64,000 nucleotides of DNA from Azonexus sp. R2A61 (lineage in GTDB: Bacteria; Pseudomonadota; Gammaproteobacteria; Burkholderiales; Rhodocyclaceae): contig NZ_JACBFO010000001.1 in NCBI RefSeq assembly GCF_021401135.1, positions 124,001-188,000 of the forward strand, read 5' to 3'. The translations under genes and the position numbers were made by a program. Below, piece after piece: positions 60,625 through 64,000 of the stretch (position 1 is its first letter; every line of letters begins with the position of its first letter). The notes under the pieces were generated by a model. It did not search any database. It saw nothing but the letters and a program-made list of their open reading frames with translations, and was not told where the DNA came from.

Positions 60625-62570
60625 TGGCCTATACCCCGCCGCCCGGCAATAACATCCTCGGCATCTTTCCGGCCAGCGACTACACGCCGCCGGATCCGAC
60701 GAACCTCATCGGTATTTTCCCCGCAGACGAGGCGCCGATCAGGCGCCTGCTCGTCTCATCAGTGACTACCGCTTGGGCAGCGGCAACTGCGGTCGACATC
60801 GCATCAGACATAAAAATACCGGCCGTGCACCCCGCAGATCATCAGTCGTCTGTCGCCTGGCCAGATAGCCAGCCGGTCGGTATGCAGGCCGATGCAGTGT
60901 GGCCCGCTGCACTCGGTCGCGATGCACAGCCTCAAGCAATAGCCTGGGATGCCTACGACCGCGCGCTGTCGCCGGCGACGTCGGCAATCTGGAATCGCTC
61001 AGTGCCTGCCGACACATCGGGCCAAGGCATTGCGTGGCGGCGCTACCAGGCGCATCTGTCTGCTGCCGGCAGCATCCGCTGGCCGGGATCAATGCCGGTC
61101 GACCGGCTGCTCTCCGGCCGCTACCTTGGCAACATCACGCCAGCCTGGCGCGAAATCTTCGACCCGCCGGCCGATCCTGGCAACATCGGCATCACAGTGA
61201 TCGGTGGTGGGTTTTTAGCGATTTTCCCGGCCGATGACGATGCGCCGCCGGGCGGCGACAACATTGTCGGTGTCTTCCCCGCCGGCGAATCCAGCGCGCC
61301 GCCGCTGCTCCATCCAGATACGCAGGATCTGCGCATACCGTTCCGGCAAGTCGACTTCGTCGTCGGCCTTCGCCGCGCGCCAATCCTGGACGATGCGGGA
61401 CAGCAGGTTTATCGATCAGCCGCCGTCGATTCCAGCCATACGTCGCCGTGGGGTGCTGCCGTCGCTCGAGATCGCCGGATCGTCATTCCCTGGTTCAAAT
61501 ACTCGCGGGCGATGGCGCCTGGCTGGGGCGTCGTCGTACCCGGTGGCGATCCGCAACCGGATCCCGGCGAACAAATCATCATTCCGATTCGGAGGGTTTA
61601 TATCGTGCAAAACGATGTCACGATGGTGAGAGCCGATGACATGACGCTGATACATGTAAGCGACCTGGCAATTTCGATCGAGGCCGGCGGCCTTGCCAGT
61701 TTTACCGGTCGTGTGAATCATCGGCAGCGTGACATGTTGATGCCTGACTCGTCGCTGGTCGAGGTGATTGCATGGATCAACGGCGCAGAATTTAGATTCC
61801 TGGTCGATCCTCCGAGCGAGGCGCGTCAATTTGGGCGGCACGATATTTCTATTGGCGGGCGCTCATTGGCGGTTGAGCTCTCAAGTGATATTGCACCGGC
61901 TCGTGCATGGCGAAATTCAACCGCGATGACCGCGCAGCAGCTAGTGGGTGCTGCCCTGGAATTTACGGGATACGAAATTGACTGGGGAATTGATGACTGG
62001 GTGGTCCCAGCGGGGATATTGAGCCTGTATGGCACACCGCTCGATGTTGCTGGCCACGTCGCTGAAGCGGTCGGGGCGATCGTGCAATGCGATTTGCGCG
62101 CCCGTACGTTGCGGTTCTTGCCGCGGTATCCCGTTAAGCCGTGGCGCTGGATGGATGCAGATGTAACCCCAGATCTCGTCATTCCATCGGCAGCGTGTGA
62201 ATCGATCGATCTGCGCCCAGTGATTCGGCCAGATTACAACCGCGTGGTCGTATCCGGCACACTGGCTGGCGTTAGCGGTCTCGTCACAATTGCAGGATCT
62301 GCCGGGGATAAACCTGCTCAACCTGTTGTTCATCCACTTATTACTCATGGGGTCGCCGCACGTCAGCGTGGTGAGTCGATTCTCGGGGCGAGTGGTAACG
62401 GCACCGAAGTGGCGATATCAATGCAAATTATGGATTCGGTGGGTCTCGTTGATATCGGTCGGTTTATCGAGTTCATCGATGCCGGCCGTGTGCGTCGCGG
62501 GGTCGTCCGCGCTAACCGAATTTCCACTGGACGCGCCGTTCGGCAACAGCTAACTGTGGAGTCTTCATGA
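60624..62570 (+). CDS. Tail hub-like protein with FPA-repeat N-terminus
   Basis: This 648-residue protein has two parts. The first 330 residues are Pro/Ala/Trp-rich and repeat a short motif (NNILGIFPASD, TNLIGIFPADE, GGFLAIFPADD, DNIVGVFPAGE). From about 330 the sequence (VHVSDLAISIEAGGLASFTGRV-like, then SEARQFGRHDISIGGRSLAVEL) resembles the baseplate-hub fold of phage tail proteins, with a beta-rich C-terminus to residue 648. ATG 60624 overlaps the previous stop. Assignment to the hub is by pattern only. Confidence 0.62.
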   Translation: MAYTPPPGNNILGIFPASDYTPPDPTNLIGIFPADEAPIRRLLVSSVTTAWAAATAVDIASDIKIPAVHPADHQSSVAWPDSQPVGMQADAVWPAALGRDAQPQAIAWDAYDRALSPATSAIWNRSVPADTSGQGIAWRRYQAHLSAAGSIRWPGSMPVDRLLSGRYLGNITPAWREIFDPPADPGNIGITVIGGGFLAIFPADDDAPPGGDNIVGVFPAGESSAPPLLHPDTQDLRIPFRQVDFVVGLRRAPILDDAGQQVYRSAAVDSSHTSPWGAAVARDRRIVIPWFKYSRAMAPGWGVVVPGGDPQPDPGEQIIIPIRRVYIVQNDVTMVRADDMTLIHVSDLAISIEAGGLASFTGRVNHRQRDMLMPDSSLVEVIAWINGAEFRFLVDPPSEARQFGRHDISIGGRSLAVELSSDIAPARAWRNSTAMTAQQLVGAALEFTGYEIDWGIDDWVVPAGILSLYGTPLDVAGHVAEAVGAIVQCDLRARTLRFLPRYPVKPWRWMDADVTPDLVIPSAACESIDLRPVIRPDYNRVVVSGTLAGVSGLVTIAGSAGDKPAQPVVHPLITHGVAARQRGESILGASGNGTEVAISMQIMDSVGLVDIGRFIEFIDAGRVRRGVVRANRISTGRAVRQQLTVESS

Positions 62571-62794
62571 TCACCACAAATATTTGGCGACGGCTGAGGG
62601 ATCTCACGGCTGGGGATCCGCTACAGATAGGCATCATCGTTGACGCTGGCCTGTACGGCGTAACGATCGAGCTGCCGACCGGTGATCAACTTCAGGTGCG
62701 TGGCACAGGCACCGTTGGCGACCGCGTGTTTTTTAGATCTGGTGTCGTCGAGGGGCCTGCGCCAGATCTACCCATCGAAGTTATTGAAATATGA
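62567..62794 (+). CDS. Small tail-end protein
   Basis: This 75-residue protein starts MITTNIWRRLRDLTAGDPLQIG by ATGA overlap and then shows beta strands (DAGLYGVTIELPTGDQLQVRGTG). The fold may be a small OB- or SH3-like barrel. It is the last gene of the tail-tip block. No family is recognised. Confidence 0.6.
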   Translation: MITTNIWRRLRDLTAGDPLQIGIIVDAGLYGVTIELPTGDQLQVRGTGTVGDRVFFRSGVVEGPAPDLPIEVIEI

Positions 62795-62812
62795 AAAAAG
62801 ACGGTGCGACCA

Positions 62813-62908
62813 CCCGGCGTGTTGCAGCACGCCGGGTAGCCACCTCCTGCAGACGAGCCTGCATTTGGCCGAGGCACCGTGCTGTGCACACAGCGGGCCG
62901 AAGGCTAC
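62813..62908 (+). promoter_or_regulatory. Structured leader upstream of com
   Basis: A perfect nine-bp hairpin CCCGGCGTG/CACGCCGGG (62813-62836) is followed by a closed structure: GTAGCC (62836-62841) pairs with GGCTAC (62903-62908). Inside it lie TGCAG/CTGCA (62848-62863), TTTGGCC/GGCCGAA (62864-62902) and GCTGT/ACAGC with a GCAC loop (62881-62894). The wobble pair in the third stem favours the plus strand. The com ribosome site follows directly. A regulatory RNA role is inferred. Confidence 0.6.
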
Positions 62909-62925
62909 ATCCTTCAGGCGTATTC

Positions 62926-63090
62926 ATGGAAGAAATCAGATGCAAAAACTGCAATAAGAAACTGGCTGAGGCGGACTACAATCGTCTCGAAATCAAGTGT
63001 CCGCGATGCGGCACGTTCAATGTTCTGAAGGCCACCGAGCCTCCCATCAAGGAGAAACCTCAATGGCCTCGCTCTCTAAAAAATCGATGA
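62926..63090 (+). CDS. com: Com family translational regulator
   Basis: This 54-residue zinc-finger protein starts MEEIRCKNCNKKLAEADYN with Cys at 6, 9, 25 and 28 (CKNC and CPRC). In Mu, Com binds the mom mRNA and opens its ribosome site. Here the next gene, overlapping by 28 bp, is a DNA adenine methylase and not mom. The same frame is open back to ATG 62791, which would add 45 Arg-rich residues encoded by the folded leader; I regard that extension as untranslated. AGGCG precedes ATG 62926. Confidence 0.88.
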   Translation: MEEIRCKNCNKKLAEADYNRLEIKCPRCGTFNVLKATEPPIKEKPQWPRSLKNR

Positions 63091-63914
63091 CAACCATTTG
63101 CCCGACGTCGGCCGATACGCCGACCCGGGCATTGCTTCGCTACTTCGGCGGCAAGTGGATGATCGCCCCCTGGGTGATTTCCCATTTGCCGCCGCACCGG
63201 GTGTATGTGGAACCGTTCGGTGGCGCGGCCAGCGTGATGTTGCGCAAGCCGCGCAGTCAGATCGAGGTCTACAACGACCTGGACGAAGAGATTGTCGGGA
63301 TCTTTCGCGTTGTTCAAGATCCTGTTCAATGCCAGGCGCTGCTGCGCCGTTTGCGTCGCACCCCCTACGCTCGACGCGAGTTCGAACAGGCATTCAAAGC
63401 CAGCTCGGACTCGGTGATTCGAGCGCAGCGGGCGATCACACGGGCCTACCTTGCTTTCCACCACCAAGCGCTGTTCAATTCCCGGACAACGACGTTCGCC
63501 GATGCGCGGCACCGCACCGGAACGCGTAGCAAGGCTCATGAGTGGGCGAGTTATCCGCGCAGCCTGGCGACGATCAACCGGCGGCTACGGGGTGTAACCA
63601 TCGACTGTCAGCCCGCGGCAGCCGTGATTCGGGCGCAGGACACGCCCGACACCCTGTTCTTCGTCGATCCACCCTACATGCCTTCGACACGCTCGAAGTC
63701 GGGGTACAGATGCGAGTTGACCGAGGTCGAGCACATTGCTCTTCTGGAGCAGCTACGCTCAGTTCAGGGATTGGTTGTGCTGGCGGGGTATCCGTCTGAC
63801 CTTTACGACCAGGTACTGCACGACTGGAAGCGCGTCGAGCGGCCGCATCGAGCCGCCGGCAGCAAACGCCTCCGTACCGAGGTGTTGTGGATCTCACCAC
63901 GGGCGGTAGGTTAG
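63063..63914 (+). CDS. DNA adenine methylase (D12 class)
   Basis: This 283-residue N6-adenine methyltransferase has the Dam-type SAM site YFGGKW at 27-32, VEPFGGAASVML near 53 and the catalytic DPPY at 202-205. I chose ATG 63063 with AAGGAG upstream; the frame is open to 62997. Being paired with Com, it occupies the place of Mu mom, whose product modifies phage DNA against restriction. A protective or packaging-related methylation of phage DNA is therefore likely. GATC specificity is possible but not shown. Confidence 0.92.
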   Translation: MASLSKKSMTTICPTSADTPTRALLRYFGGKWMIAPWVISHLPPHRVYVEPFGGAASVMLRKPRSQIEVYNDLDEEIVGIFRVVQDPVQCQALLRRLRRTPYARREFEQAFKASSDSVIRAQRAITRAYLAFHHQALFNSRTTTFADARHRTGTRSKAHEWASYPRSLATINRRLRGVTIDCQPAAAVIRAQDTPDTLFFVDPPYMPSTRSKSGYRCELTEVEHIALLEQLRSVQGLVVLAGYPSDLYDQVLHDWKRVERPHRAAGSKRLRTEVLWISPRAVG

Positions 63915-63927
63915 CGCTCGGAAATGC

Positions 63928-63953
63928 AAAGGCCACCTCGAAGGTGGCCTTTC
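63928..63953 (+). terminator. Terminator after the DNA methylase
   Basis: The stem AAAGGCCACCT/AGGTGGCCTTT with a CGA loop is followed by TTTCT. It starts 14 bp after the methylase stop and ends the rightmost phage transcript. The last 47 bases of the window hold no gene. Confidence 0.85.
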
Positions 63954-64000
63954 TGAAAACGACGTTGACGGCGCATTTTATCCTTGCTGTATTTTGTTTT

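Larger units (their letters stand above)
23401..64000. mobile_element. Mu-like transposable prophage, right end beyond window
   Basis: A complete set of Mu-type genes lies here: S24 repressor, Ner, DDE transposase A, ATPase B, Gam, GemA, Mor, lysozyme, Rz/Rz1, gp27- and gp28-like terminases, DUF935 portal, MuF, gpG, protease/scaffold, DUF1320 and gp37-like connectors, tape measure, Com and a DNA methylase. The left edge is placed at about 23398-23403 because the host acyltransferase reading stops there; exact ends (5'-TG) are inferred. The length of at least 40.6 kb fits a Mu-like phage whose right end lies just past 64000. Tail genes look siphovirus-like. No essential gene is visibly broken, so the prophage may be active. 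Confidence 0.93.

Noticed and set aside
62791..62925. N-terminal extension of Com from ATG 62791
   Set aside because: The extension is Arg-rich and encoded by the hairpin region, lacks a ribosome site and is absent from known Com proteins (about 60 residues). A com start at 62926 fits better.

Overview
The window reads as chromosomal DNA of a GC-rich betaproteobacterium, most likely a Rhodocyclales member (Azonexus/Dechloromonas-like). This is an inference from gene content, gene order and GC level, not from a marker gene. Two regions are present: about 23.4 kb of ordinary chromosome, then a transposable (Mu-like) prophage that runs from about 23.40 kb past the right edge.

Chromosome (1-23.4 kb). 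The region starts inside metF, then an HDOD signalling protein, an MscS channel and two tRNA-Lys genes (anticodons TTT and CTT) between a near-consensus promoter and a hairpin terminator. A ProQ/FinO-type RNA chaperone, a Tat-exported dienelactone hydrolase, RNase G, the U32 protein TrhP, an acyltransferase, acetoacetyl-CoA synthetase, an enoyl-CoA hydratase and a globin-coupled diguanylate cyclase follow. A compact minus-strand operon carries nadD, rsfS, rlmH and maf, headed by two BPSS1780-type membrane proteins. Next are homoserine kinase, a DUF2782 protein and a LOG protein, with polA divergent from the LOG gene. Two more AT-rich surface-polysaccharide-type genes close the section; the second, an acyltransferase, is cut off where the prophage begins.

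Prophage (23.40 kb to beyond 64.0 kb). It has three arms. The left arm (23.5-32.5 kb, minus strand) carries lysis, packaging and portal genes: DUF4124-like, SAR lysozyme, Rz with nested Rz1, TraR/DksA, DUF2730, winged helix, gp27-like small terminase, large terminase, DUF935 portal, MuF and gpG-like. The early arm (32.5-43.4 kb) has an S24 repressor facing a Ner-like gene across an operator array, then transposase A, ATPase B, Gam, RdgC, GemA and Mor. The right late arm (43.6-63.9 kb) has adhesin-like proteins, protease/scaffold, capsid, cement, connectors, tail tube, tape measure, tail tip, Com and a DNA adenine methylase. No sheath gene is seen, so a long non-contractile tail is inferred.

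The most interesting points are these. (1) The lysis-to-gpG block is inverted and sits left of the repressor, instead of between mor and the protease as in Mu. (2) A conserved box of about 50 bp centred on AAAACGTTTT occurs in front of all three late operons, in the orientation of each, and probably binds the Mor-type activator. (3) The Rz1 frame has no stop and runs into the TraR/DksA gene. (4) A strongly folded leader precedes com-dam. (5) The phage reads as intact: every essential Mu-like function except an obvious holin is present without frame disruption.
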